Of a DNA stretch of 64,000 nt, positions 42,201-51,440 are shown in pieces. The position numbers and the translations under genes were made by a program. The notes below the pieces were generated by a model. The model ran no database searches. It was not told where the DNA came from and worked only from the letters and a program-made list of their open reading frames with translations. This stretch comes from Euclidia mi (lineage: Eukaryota; Arthropoda; Insecta; Lepidoptera; Erebidae): positions 38,894,475 through 38,958,474 of the forward strand of contig OX123205.2 in assembly GCA_944739405.2 (NCBI GenBank). The letters are read 5' to 3'. Every line of letters begins with the position of its first letter. Positions within the stretch are counted from its first letter, which is position 1.

Positions 42201-42848
42201 TAAATAAAAAGCACTTGAATGTTTTCTGCATATAATAAAACAACGTATTCAAGTCATTAGAATACAACATAAAATTGTTCACCTATCCAAGGAGTGTCCT
42301 TTGGAAACGTTCCTTTACTTTGTCAATTTACTTATATTACCCTTGCTTTAAGTTCAGATAAATTGTCCATTTTTGGAATAATTTACTATCAACATATTAC
42401 TCTCCCTAAACCCGACCACACTTTTCATCTCCACCCGTATATGCCTACCATACATACCACTAGGTACCGACATACATATTATGTGTATATCACCTTGTGT
42501 ACATATCTGCCGACCCCCATTCGTTAAGTGCCGTATGAACCGTATTCCTGATAAGAAAACACTTTGAACACGCTACGGCGACGTTGACTATCTACCGGAA
42601 AGTATTTAAAGATTATTTTTAAACTAGCTTATGGCTGCGACTTTGCACGCAAAAAGCAAGTTTTAAACAATTAGAAAAAATATACAAAGCCATATTTTAT
42701 AAACCTAAATAAAATAAAAAATCTCTGTAGTAATTTTCGTCTCTTCAAGGCCTACTATTTCTATGCTATAATGTGTTAAATTAGGTTCTGCCGTTTTGAG
42801 GTAAACGGAACATACACATTAGATACACTTTATTTTTTATTTTTTTTT
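42201..42848. other. AT-rich DNA, nothing recognised
   Basis: No gene, terminal repeats or SINE found. Confidence 0.45.
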
Positions 42849-43096
42849 ATAGACTCACACCTGTATCCCCGAAGGGGTAGGCAGAGGTATCATATTACAC
42901 CCACATTTCGCCATGAATTTTTAGGTCCCAGGTAATAGCGGGCGAGCCTATTGTCGTTACCTGGCACATCACCAGACTCCGTGCTGCTACTGAGAATTCG
43001 GAAAACCCCGTAACACATTTGCCCACCCCAGAAGTCGAACCCGGGACCTCCGATCAGCAGTCGCATACGCTATCCACTGGACTACGGAGGCAGTCT
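42849..43096 (-). mobile_element. tRNA-derived SINE, family A, full length
   Basis: Complete minus-strand copy from the tail (GACTCACACCTGTATCCCCG) to the tRNA-like head (near 43025-43096). Confidence 0.85.
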
Positions 43097-43106
43097 CACT
43101 TTATAA

Positions 43107-43178
43107 TTATCATCATCGTCCCACCGTTGTCCGGGTTGCAACAAAAGCTTGCCCTTCGGAGCTTGGAGTCCGCTTTTA
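43107..43178 (-). mobile_element. SINE family C, 3' fragment
   Basis: CATCATCGTCCCACCGTTGT, then GGAGCTTGGAGTCCGC, is a diverged family C tail. Confidence 0.65.
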
Positions 43179-43208
43179 AATAATTAATAGTTACGAATAT
43201 TAGCTTTA

Positions 43209-43384
43209 TCTAATATTATATAAAATTCTCGTGTCACAGTTTTCGTTCCCATACTCCTCCGAAACGGCTTGACCGATTTTGATGAAATTTTTTGTGCTTA
43301 TCCGGTATCTATGAGAATAGGCCAACATCTATTTTTCAAAAAAAGAAAAAAAAAATTTTGCAAAACGTTTGCCGGGTCAGCTAG
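43209..43384 (+). mobile_element. Helitron-like non-autonomous element
   Basis: Begins TCTAATATTATATAAAATTC and ends GCCGGGTCAGCTAG, flanked by A and T. TC...CTAG ends inserted between A and T without target duplication fit Helitrons. It is non-coding, 176 bp. Confidence 0.65.
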
Positions 43385-43587
43385 TAATAGTTATAAGTAC
43401 AGAGTCCGTTAATAGGAAAACTATAATATAATTCGCCTAGTGATTAAACAATGGTATAAACCTTTGGCAATTAGACAATGCCCTATTCAACTATCAACGA
43501 TGTCATTGGATTTACCAGAAGGAAAATGTAACACTGTTTATTGAATCCGCGTCTATGAGCAGTAAATAAAATAAATTTTATTGCAAA

Positions 43588-43794
43588 CTAGAGGACGCCA
43601 GCAGCTACGCCTGCATTTTTTTTAAATTTACCCGTTTTGGCCGATCCCGTGGGAATTTCGGGAAATCCCTTCTTAGTGCACCCCTACGGTCCCCAAGCAA
43701 CATACATGCCAAATTTCAGCTTCCTGCGCCCAATAGTTTCGGCTGTAGCGTGTCTGTCAGTTAGTCAGTAACGCAAGGATTTTATATATTAAGA
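43588..43794 (-). mobile_element. Repeat family F (TC...CTAG type), copy 1
   Basis: On the minus strand it starts TCTTAATATATAAAATCCTT and ends GCTGCTGGCGTCCTCTAG. Other copies lie at 53271-53479 (plus) and 57374-57590 (minus). Ends suggest a Helitron-like element. Confidence 0.65.
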
Positions 43795-44090
43795 ATACTG
43801 GGTATTACTATATAACTATTACTATATAACTGGGTTAAAGGTACCGACTCTAAATAAAACCAAAGCGGAACACAACATACCTTATATCGCCTTTATAACA
43901 TCTAATCCATCACAAGACTCACAGAACATTAACCAACAAATTAAAGCGTCTCAAAAATGTCAATCAAAAGTTTAAATCGACTCAAAATTATTAACCAACA
44001 AACTAAATTAACTGAAAATTATCAACCGACGAACTAAATGAACTTAAAATCTTTAACCGATGAACTAAACTCAAATTTTCGTAGCGTATT
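43795..44090. other. AT-rich DNA with short imperfect repeats
   Basis: Contains several degenerate repeats of an AACCAACAAACTAAA-like word (43930-44070). No gene. Confidence 0.4.
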
Positions 44091-44647
44091 ACCATAGTAA
44101 AAACAGAATAGTAAGATAGCTTCATACAAATCGGCCGCCGCGCTGCCGCGCTGGTTTGAATGTACGCGTGAGTCGCCGGCGCCGTGTACACACGCACTTT
44201 TCACGCACACAATCTCACGAGCGCGGCAAGCTCGGCGCGGATTCAGTACGGGATGCGCCGCGCGTCTGATCGAGCGCATTCATGTAGGTACTTCACTGCT
44301 CGACCGCTTGAATTGTATAAATACATTCAGTTTTGTAATAAACGTTATTAATAATATACAATGTGTTAAACGACAGTAAATTTAACTTGTTACTTTTTCT
44401 CATTAAAAAAGGCATTTAGATAGTTATATAACGCTTAGGTAGTCAGTAGGTATTTGAGAAAAAATAAATTCAAGCTTAAATTGTTAAGTATTCAGCGCGA
44501 TCACTTAAAAAAGCGACGAAAAAGCGCGAGCGCCGACAAAGCCGGCGCCGCGGTGTAAACAAGTGACAACCCGTGCGTCAACGCAAGAGTAGGCAATTAA
44601 CTCGCCGAGCGGCCTTAGCTAACCTACTATTCTGTTTTTACTATGGT
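44091..44647. mobile_element. CpG-rich inverted-repeat element, 557 bp
   Basis: Ends ACCATAGTAAAAACAGAATA followed by GTA(A/G)G(A/T)TAGCT are inverted partners with few differences over about 31 bp. ATT occurs on both outer sides as a possible 3-bp target duplication. The two GC-rich arms (44130-44280 and 44500-44610) hold dense CG dinucleotides. The frames in them are arginine-rich low complexity and not genes. Confidence 0.75.
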
Positions 44648-44912
44648 ATTACTTCTGAAGTGTAACAGGCTAAGCCGGCACCGCGTTGCGCCACACTAAG
44701 CCATGTTTATTAGACCCGGCCGACACCATAGCATTCCATGATAACGGCTGATAAGGCCCTTATCTTAATCCCTTGCAAGACAAACTGACGTAGAACGGTT
44801 ATTTGGTAACAATTACTGTATAAGTGTGTAATTGTTTTAGGGAGATGAACTCGCAAACCGTTACCGCCTTATTACTAAACATGGACTAATCTAAATCAAG
44901 GTTTAGTACTAA
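44648..44912. other. Unclassified
   Basis: No repeat or gene assigned. Confidence 0.4.
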
Positions 44913-44918
44913 ACTTAC

Positions 44919-44936
44919 CTGTGTAAAATTGATCAT
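44919..44936 (-). other. Candidate short 5' exon (MINFTQ) spliced to Gmap
   Basis: An ATG at 44936 is followed by five codons and a consensus donor (CAG, GTAAGT) at phase 0, which matches the phase-0 acceptor of the main Gmap exon at 41453. It could be an alternative first exon. There is no homology support and chance occurrence is quite possible. Confidence 0.2.
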
Positions 44937-45031
44937 ACGTGCACTATTGATAACTTTTTTTGTAAAATTATTCTCACAAAAATTCGTTAGAACAATAGTC
45001 GAATAAGAATAAATAACTATATTCGTCAAAA

Positions 45032-45406
45032 TTAGAGGCAGCGATAGCCGAGTGGAATATACCAACAGACTGCCATGCAGAGGGTATCGGGTTCGAATCC
45101 ACGGCGCGCACCAATGACTTTTCGGAGTTATGTGCGTATTGAATTGTTAATTATCGATTGTCCCGTGCCTCGGAGAGCACGTTAAGCCGTCGGTCCCGGT
45201 TGTCATGAAGATCTTTGACAGTCGTTGCAGGGCGTCAGTCCCTTCTAAATAAACTGACACTAGTCTAAACCATGGAATATCGCTATCCCTTCGGGTTAGA
45301 CAGGCAGTCGCTCTGTGGAAAAGCTAATATTCAGCCAAATCCGGTTAGACTAGTAAGCGGACGCCAGATTGAAACTGGGATAACGCTAAGAGAAAGAAGA
45401 AGAACT
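45032..45406 (+). mobile_element. tRNA-derived SINE, family C, full length
   Basis: Best copy of family C: tRNA-like head (GATAGCCGAGTGG; GGTTCGAATCC), body with CCTCGGAGAGCACGTTAAGC, GTCATGAAGATCTTTGACAG and ATCGCTATCCCTTCGGG, and tail GGGATAACGCTAAGAGAAAG. The head is the same as in family D. Confidence 0.85.
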
Positions 45407-46150
45407 ATATTCGTCAAAAAGTATTTTGAAACATTCTCTATCAAGGTCTAAGCCTGGAATTATATTTACCCTGTTTTGTAATAAGGGCCTTAGTCCTTTA
45501 GTTATTAATTCATTCAATCCTTAAGTATTACAAAACGCAAAGATTTGTGCAAATCTAGGGATGGGTGGATAATTATTTGTTACTCTTTAGCCCAAAACTA
45601 CTGAACGAATTTTGTTGAGCTTTGCAGTAGTATAACTTTTCCATCGAAATGGACACATATACTTGGGTAAAACCTGATATCCAAGCGACTGTGTCAAATT
45701 TAATTCAAACTTTTGCCCCGTCTTTCAGACCTAGCTGACTAGCAGGAATTTTTGACCTAGTTGACTAGCAGAAAATGTTCAGGGCTCAAATTTGCCCAGG
45801 GTTTTCAACTATACTCAATTTAACATACACAAATATACTTTCGTATTTCTGATAATGAGTATCAATATTGAAGTATCCAATGGATACAAATGGCTCAACT
45901 TTAAAATCATTGCCATATACGCACCATTTTCTTGCACATATTTTAAACTGGCAGCAATAACTCATTCTTGTCCCTAGGATATTGACCTAACGAGCCCTAG
46001 CTCATGAGTTAGAGCCTGCGATACCGAGGTACCAAGGTTCAGTGTCCGGTCGGTCACAATGGCACATAAATTGTTTATGGCGGTATTAAAGCGTTGATAC
46101 CGAGGCGGAAGCTGGCAACGAGAAAACTCTACACACTAATATATATACTA
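45407..46150. other. Unclassified repeat-like DNA
   Basis: Contains sentences such as ACTACTGAACGAATTTTGTT that are common in non-coding lepidopteran repeats, and a doubled GACCTAG(C/T)TGACTAGCAG at 45728-45775. No gene recognised. Confidence 0.4.
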
Positions 46151-46778
46151 CTAGCTTTTGCCCGCGGCTTCGCTCGCGTAAATTCGGGGTTCTCTAGTTA
46201 TAGTATATCATCTATGTTCTGGGTAACACAAATCTCCTTTATTGGGCAGATACTTCCATAATTGTCCTTTTAACTGTTATAACTGCAAGAAGTATTTACA
46301 CATACAAACTACTTAGTACTAAGACTTTGTAGTAGGTGCTCAAAATGTTATCCGGTATCTGTGAGGTTTCGCTAGTGGCCAATATGGCGACTGTGATTTG
46401 TCTGTCAGAACCATTAGAATTTAACAAAATACTCGACAATCCGAATTTTGCGGATATATGTTGTCGACTCGAAATCCTTATTTTTTTATGTTTTATTATT
46501 CAGGTAAGGTTTCAATGTACCTACTCCTTGACGAAATTATTAATAATTGTAAGATTTGACACTGCGATAGCAGCGCAGTCCGTCGGTTCCAATGTGAAAC
46601 ATTCCGAAATCCAATTAAAAATTAAGTAAAAAAACATTTTCCAGTGGACTTAATTGTGAATCTAAACCATTCTCAAGTCCCCTTGAACACACAAAAAACA
46701 ATTTCATCAGAATTGGTCCAGTCGTTTAGGAGGAGTTCAGTGACATACACACGCACACAATAAATATATATATTAAGA
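46151..46778 (-). mobile_element. Helitron-like element
   Basis: On the minus strand it begins TCTTAATATATATATT and ends with a GC-rich hairpin (GCGAGCGAAGCCGCGGGC) followed by AAAAGCTAG, next to T. The 97-codon frame within (46336-46629) is not protein-like beyond its length. Confidence 0.6.
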
Positions 46779-46815
46779 TTAGAAATGTGGTAGTTTAAAA
46801 GTTCTAGTTTTTTTA

Positions 46816-47785
46816 CGGCCGGTTCCAGTATTTGGTGTATCGATAGATTTGTCTGATAGAGATACATCTTGATATACCTACCTATTTTGTATGGAGCTTA
46901 TCGATACCTGCAATGAAAAACATCGTAACTCACTTTTTGGTGATTTTGAGTTACAATCATATCCGCAGTAAACAAAAAATTCTCTTTTTTATGCGCTCAT
47001 CCATGTATCAGAATTCATTCGCGTTACGATTTTAGCCAGTAGAAAAAAATTTTAACTTGACGTCCAATGAAGATGATAAAAAGGTATATTTAGTTACACG
47101 CTACTATGTTTGCCTAACATTAATAATATTAAATATTTGTGCCATTGTATCTCAGACTCGGTCCGTGTGGTGACGGATTCAGAATACGGAATGTCACCAC
47201 CCCATATCATCCCATGGGTGCCGTAAGAGCCGACAGAGGGACCATATTATGCAGAGAACAGCACTGTAAGAGAAGGAAACCTTGATACAAACCCTAAACC
47301 AACCCGTTTGGCCAGCGTGGTATAGTAGGCCAATTCCTCGTTTCAAGGTACAGGCCTAATCCAGCAGTGGACTGTTAAAGGCTGATGATGATGATGATGA
47401 TGATGATGATCTCAGACTTACAATATTTTTTTTAGTGTAATGTGTAATATACCATGCAAAGCATTGTAAATCTGAGATACAATGACACATTATAATGTTT
47501 ACACCGTGTAATATGATTGTAACTCACAAAACTAATAAACTACGTAAGTTACTAACACACTAAGCATATGTAAATGTAAAGTATCCGCTCAAGTTTTAAG
47601 TTTTCAAATATCCAGGCACTAGGACTTAACCGAATTAATTGAGAATTTTTTGAATCTTTGACGCGCTCTCCTGTAAAGTTACAAAATATGAGTTACGATC
47701 TTTTTCATTGTGGATGTCGTTGTGTCAAATATGTATCTTTAGTAGCAAAATCCATCGATAGATCAAATACTAGACAAGCCCGTGG
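46816..47785. mobile_element. Long-TIR MITE interrupted by a family B repeat
   Basis: Inverted arms of about 110 bp share CAGTATTTG(G/A)TGTATCGATAG-type text, AGATACAT and ATCGTAACTCA. The family B copy at 47157-47400 interrupts its centre. Confidence 0.65.
47157..47409 (+). mobile_element. Family B repeat with TSD
   Basis: Full-length copy ending in a GATGATG run. CTCAGACT flanks it on both sides (about 47151-47158 and 47410-47417), a target duplication showing retroposition. Confidence 0.8.
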
Positions 47786-48153
47786 TTGCACACGTTAAAA
47801 AGACCCTTAACGAAAACTGAAATCCATGTTGTACCAATCACTACGAACATTTTTTATTTCGGCACCATAACTGGGAAATTACTGGTTCAGGAGATATTGT
47901 GGCTCAAAATTAGTATGGATGTTTTCTAATTAGGTACAAAATCGATGAATTTACCTCGCCAATATGTTCTTTTGATGCCCTATGACCCCATGGATAAGTA
48001 GGTATTTCGAGCATTGAACGCGCGCGCTTTTAATAGCGGTTAAAAATGTGAAAACTTAAAAAAAAAACAGGTATTATTTTTAGTTAGTATCACTTGGCAT
48101 GATGTCCACAACGAGTAGACTTCGGCTTGGTGATGGGTCTTGTGACACCTGTA
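47786..48153 (-). mobile_element. MITE family K, copy 1
   Basis: Inverted counterpart of the repeat at 61065-61443. The preserved end is GGGTCTTGTGACACCTGTA at the right; the left end is worn. Non-coding. Confidence 0.7.
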
Positions 48154-48307
48154 TGTAAATTATTATCCAAAACGCAACAGTGGCTCCTGGGATTAGCGCG
48201 CTGCAGTAGTATAGCTTATACAACAGAATAACACAAAAGCTACCATTTGTTGCAATAATTGACATCCACGCAGACAGGCGCCAAGGGCAAAAGCGAGTAC
48301 TTAATTT
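48154..48307. other. Unclassified spacer
   Basis: Nothing recognised. Confidence 0.35.
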
Positions 48308-48552
48308 TGCAAACTATCAAGTGTGGAAGGGACAGAACGAAGGGGAAGACCTAGACGGACGTTCTCTGACCAGATTGGAGACATCCTAAAAACAGGACAG
48401 GCGAGAAGTACCCTGAAAAGAAGAGCATGCATGAGCAATCTGATGGGAGTGAATGAAGCAAGAGAGATATGTCAGGATCGTTGCAAATGGCGTTCCGTAG
48501 TCTCTGCCTACCCCTCCGGGAAACAGGCGTGAGTCTATGTATGTATGTATGA
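48308..48552 (+). mobile_element. LINE 3' fragment (C-terminal ORF end plus tail)
   Basis: Translates RRGRPRRTFSDQIGDILKTG, then STLKRRACMSNLMGVNEARE and WRSVVSAYPSGKQA before the stop; the 3' tail is CAGGCGTGAGTCTATG with TATG repeats. This is the end of an RTE-like LINE ORF. The coding tail is intact at the very end. Confidence 0.75.
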
Positions 48553-48879
48553 AGACCTTTTTACACCTAAGTCATGTCATCGTATTACACCAAAGCCTCA
48601 AAACGCGATAAATCAAAGAAACGTTCGTTTAGACACTTGAATGCGGTTGACAATACCTCGTTACGAAAACATTCAACAATTATGGAGGTAGGCAGAGGTC
48701 AAGGATCGTGTGCTGAGGACGCAGCGCGGATGGTGCGCGCAATCTAAGATATCGAAGGAATTATTGTATTTATTCTTCAACTAGCGAAGCTAGGTCGCAA
48801 AGGTAGATATTATATTATGTATCTATACTTATTATAAAACGAAGACCCCATTTGACGACCTATCTATCATCATTATATC
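48553..48879. other. Unclassified spacer
   Basis: Contains a small CAACTAGCGAAGCTAGGTCG stretch that may be a Helitron remnant. Nothing else seen. Confidence 0.35.
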
Positions 48880-49262
48880 AGCCGAAAGACGTCCACTGCT
48901 GGACATAGGCCTCCCCCAAGGCTATCCACACAGACCGAACCTGAGTCACCCGCATCCATCCGCTGCCCGCGACCCCAACAAGATCGTCAGTCCACCTTGC
49001 GGGAGGCCTTACCTCTGCTACGATGTCCTGTGCGTGGCCGCCACTCCAGAACCTTTCTGCTCCAACGGCCATCGGTTCTTCTGGCTATATGCCCTGCCCA
49101 CTGCCAATTCAGCCTGACTATTCGGAGAGCTATGTCGGTGACTTTGGTTCGCCTGCGGATCTCCTCATTTCTGATTCGATCTCGCAGGGAAACTCCGAGC
49201 ATAGCTCTCTCCATCGCCCCCTGAGCTTATGTTCCATAGTTAGCGACCACATCTCGACGACA
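48880..49262 (-). pseudogene. RTE-like LINE, C-terminal ORF fragment
   Basis: Minus strand: ERAMLGVSLRDRIRNEEIRR, KVTDIALRIVRLNWQWAGHI and ARRTDGRWSRKVLEWRPRTG in one frame, then after a frameshift near 49000 RWTDDLVGVAGSGWMRVTQV and ALGEAYVQQWTS. This is the conserved C-terminal end of ORFs in the RTE-like endonuclease/reverse-transcriptase LINEs. The 3' end reads CCAGCAGTGGACGTCTTTCG and GCTGATATAATGATGAT. Confidence 0.8.
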
Positions 49263-49375
49263 CGATAAACTCAGAAACTACAGAACAGATCTTTGTACTA
49301 CGTATTATAAATGAGGTCTCCTTTTGCCTGTCTGTCAGTATGAACGCGTGCATTAAAAAAATACTAATAAACTCT

Positions 49376-49640
49376 GATATGGATGACGAAATACTGACAA
49401 AGAAGATATATAAGGCAAGTGTGAATGGGACAGGACGAAGGGGAAGACCTAGGCGGACGTTCTCTGACCAGATTGGAGACATCCTAAAAAAAGGAAAGGT
49501 CAGAAGTACCCTAAACTGAAGAGCATGCATGAGAAACTTGATGGGAGTGAATGAAGCAAGAGAGGTATGTCAGGTTCGTTGCAAATGGCGTTCCGTAGTC
49601 TCTGCTTACCCCTCTGGGAAACAGGCGTGAGTCTATATAT
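49376..49640 (+). mobile_element. LINE 3' fragment, same family as 48308-48552
   Basis: ATGGATGACGAAATACTGAC, GGCAAGTGTGAATGGGACAG and the tail GGAAACAGGCGTGAGTCTAT align with the copies at 48308 and 62043. Internal stops show it is dead. Confidence 0.75.
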
Positions 49641-49740
49641 GTATGTTATAAACTCAGAAACTACCGAATGGATCTTTGTACGGTTTTACCAATAAATAGT
49701 ATGATTCTAGAGAAAGCACTTTTATATACGCCGGCGAAGC

Positions 49741-49986
49741 TAATATATTATCATCATTCCCATTCAGCCTTGAACAGTCCACTGCTGGACTAGGCCTCTC
49801 CTTTGAAAGGAGGAATTGGCCTTCTATACCACGCTGGCCAAACGGGTTGGTATAGGGTTTGTATCAAGTTTTCTTTCTCTTACAGTGCTGTTCTCTGCAT
49901 AATATGCTCCCTATGTCGGCTCTTACGACACCCACGGGATGATATGGGGTGGTGACATTCCGTATTCTTAATCCTTCACCACACGG
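49741..49986 (-). mobile_element. Family B repeat, full length
   Basis: Minus-strand copy from its GATG-type tail (TCATTCCCATTCAGCC region) to the CCTTCACCACACGG end. Confidence 0.8.
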
Positions 49987-50047
49987 ACTATATTATTATT
50001 TACACAAAACTTATTAACCTAACTTTACCGAATTCTTCAATTTTGTT

Positions 50048-50228
50048 TGCTAAACGGTGAAGGTAGGACATCGTGAGGAAGGCGGGATGTCTCAGGGTTT
50101 ACCATAATATTCTCGAAATACATGGGAGTCTGCCAACCCGCACTTCGCCATCGTGGTGTACCTTGCTCTTCTCATAGTGAGGCCAGTGCCCAGCAGTGAG
50201 GCAGTTTATTAGCAACGCTGATGACGAT
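50048..50228 (+). mobile_element. SINE family D, headless copy
   Basis: GGTGAAGGTAGGACATCGTG to CCCAGCAGTGAGGCAG and a GATGACGATGA end. The head is missing. Confidence 0.7.
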
Positions 50229-50439
50229 GATAACCAAAATGTTCGAAGGTACTGATTCTCGGCACAACTGCTAAAGAACTTCATGACGCTCCAGACCGAC
50301 GTCTGTACATACTCCAAGAAAAGAGAAGTCTAAATCTCCAACTTTGGTCTAAATCTCCTTTGTTTCGTGTGCGTGCGTGGTCCACTTTAGAGTCGGAGTT
50401 TAGTCTTTACTTGCCCTTTGAAACACGTTAGAATTTTAA

Positions 50440-50585
50440 AAAGGTAAAGGTCCGAAGCATCCAGAACCGGCGTGCCTGTATTTCTAGAGTGATGAATGTA
50501 GAGGAAGCGCGTGAGGTTTATAAGGACAAAAACAATTGGTTCCGTTGTCTGTGCCTACTGACGGAAAAAACGCGTGTCATCATCA
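50440..50585 (+). mobile_element. LINE C-terminal fragment
   Basis: Translates SIQNRRACISRVMNVEEARE, VYKDKNNWFRCLC, a diverged relative of the LINE end at 48308-48552. The tail resembles the same ACGCGTGT(G/C)AT type. Confidence 0.55.
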
Positions 50586-50890
50586 TCATCAGCCCTTTAT
50601 ACTGTCCCACTGCTGGGCACGGGCCTCTTCCCATCATAAGGAGGGTAAGGCCATAGTCCACCACGCTGGCCAAGTGCGGGTTGGCAGACTTCACATGTCT
50701 TTCGAGAACATTATGGAGAACTCTCAGACATGCAGGTTTCCTCACGATGTTTTCCTTCACCGTTTAGCAAGCGATAATTAACAATTTAATATGCACATAA
50801 CTCCGAAAAGTCAGTGGTGCGCGCCGTGGATTCGAACCCGGACCCTCTGCGTAGCAGTCTGTCGGTCTCTCCACTAGGCTATCGCTGCAT
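50586..50890 (-). mobile_element. tRNA-derived SINE, family D, full length
   Basis: On the minus strand: tRNA-like head (TAGCCTAGTGG, and GGTTCGAATCC near 50830), body GGTGAAGGAAAACATCGTGA, TCCATAATGTTCTCGAAAGA, CTTGGCCAGCGTGGTGGACT, and tail CCCAGCAGTGGGACAG followed by a GATGATGATG run that starts at about 50577. Confidence 0.85.
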
Positions 50891-50917
50891 AAAACGCGTG
50901 TATGTATGTATATTTAC

Positions 50918-51010
50918 CTGACTGTCATCGATGTCCACGTAAGTTATGAGCGCGGACCGATCCAGGTGGATCAGTTGTAGCACACCGAACACTACTTGGT
51001 AGCACTTCAT
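50918..51010 (-). other. Candidate coding exon (31 codons) upstream of Gmap
   Basis: An ATG at 51010 opens MKCYQVVFGVLQLIHLDRSA and continues to DIDDSQ, ending at a donor (CAG, GTAAAT) in phase 0. That phase is compatible with the Gmap main exon, but the protein is not coiled coil and does not resemble the ALPS start of known Gmap proteins. The upstream frame closes at a stop nine codons before the ATG. It could be the first exon of another gene or a chance frame. CTATAG just before the ATG is a weak acceptor. Confidence 0.3.
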
Positions 51011-51245
51011 ACTATAGCCATTTTTGTTCGGAATTAATTATATCTATTGATGGTTTTAATATGGCAATATATAAGTCTACTTGTATATCTATCCATAGAA
51101 GAAAGGGTATCAATCAAGCTAAAGTCTTGTATATTACGCTCATCTGTGTAAATAGGCTTTATCTACAAAGAAAGAATAGCAAAATATACCGGGAAAGATT
51201 TAGCGAATTGAATTCTTGAGCAATATTATAGTATAGACTCATTTA

Positions 51246-51440
51246 TAGACTCACGCCTGTATCCCCGAAGGGGAAGGCAGAGGTGTAATATTACACCCAC
51301 ATTTCGCCATGAATATTTCGGTCCCACGTAATAGGGGGCGAGCCTATTGCCGTACTGGGCACATTATCAGACTCCGTGCTGCTACTGAGAATTTCCTAAC
51401 GGATAAACCCAATAACACTTTGCCCGAGCCGGGAATATAG
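51246..51440 (-). mobile_element. SINE family A, head-truncated copy
   Basis: Tail GACTCACGCCTGTATCCCCG through the body to CCCGAGCCGGGAAT, where the B box is cut off. Confidence 0.8.

Noticed and set aside
44003..44279. Minus-strand Arg-rich frame as a possible gene
   Set aside because: It overlaps the GC-rich arm and end of an inverted-repeat element and shows low-complexity composition.
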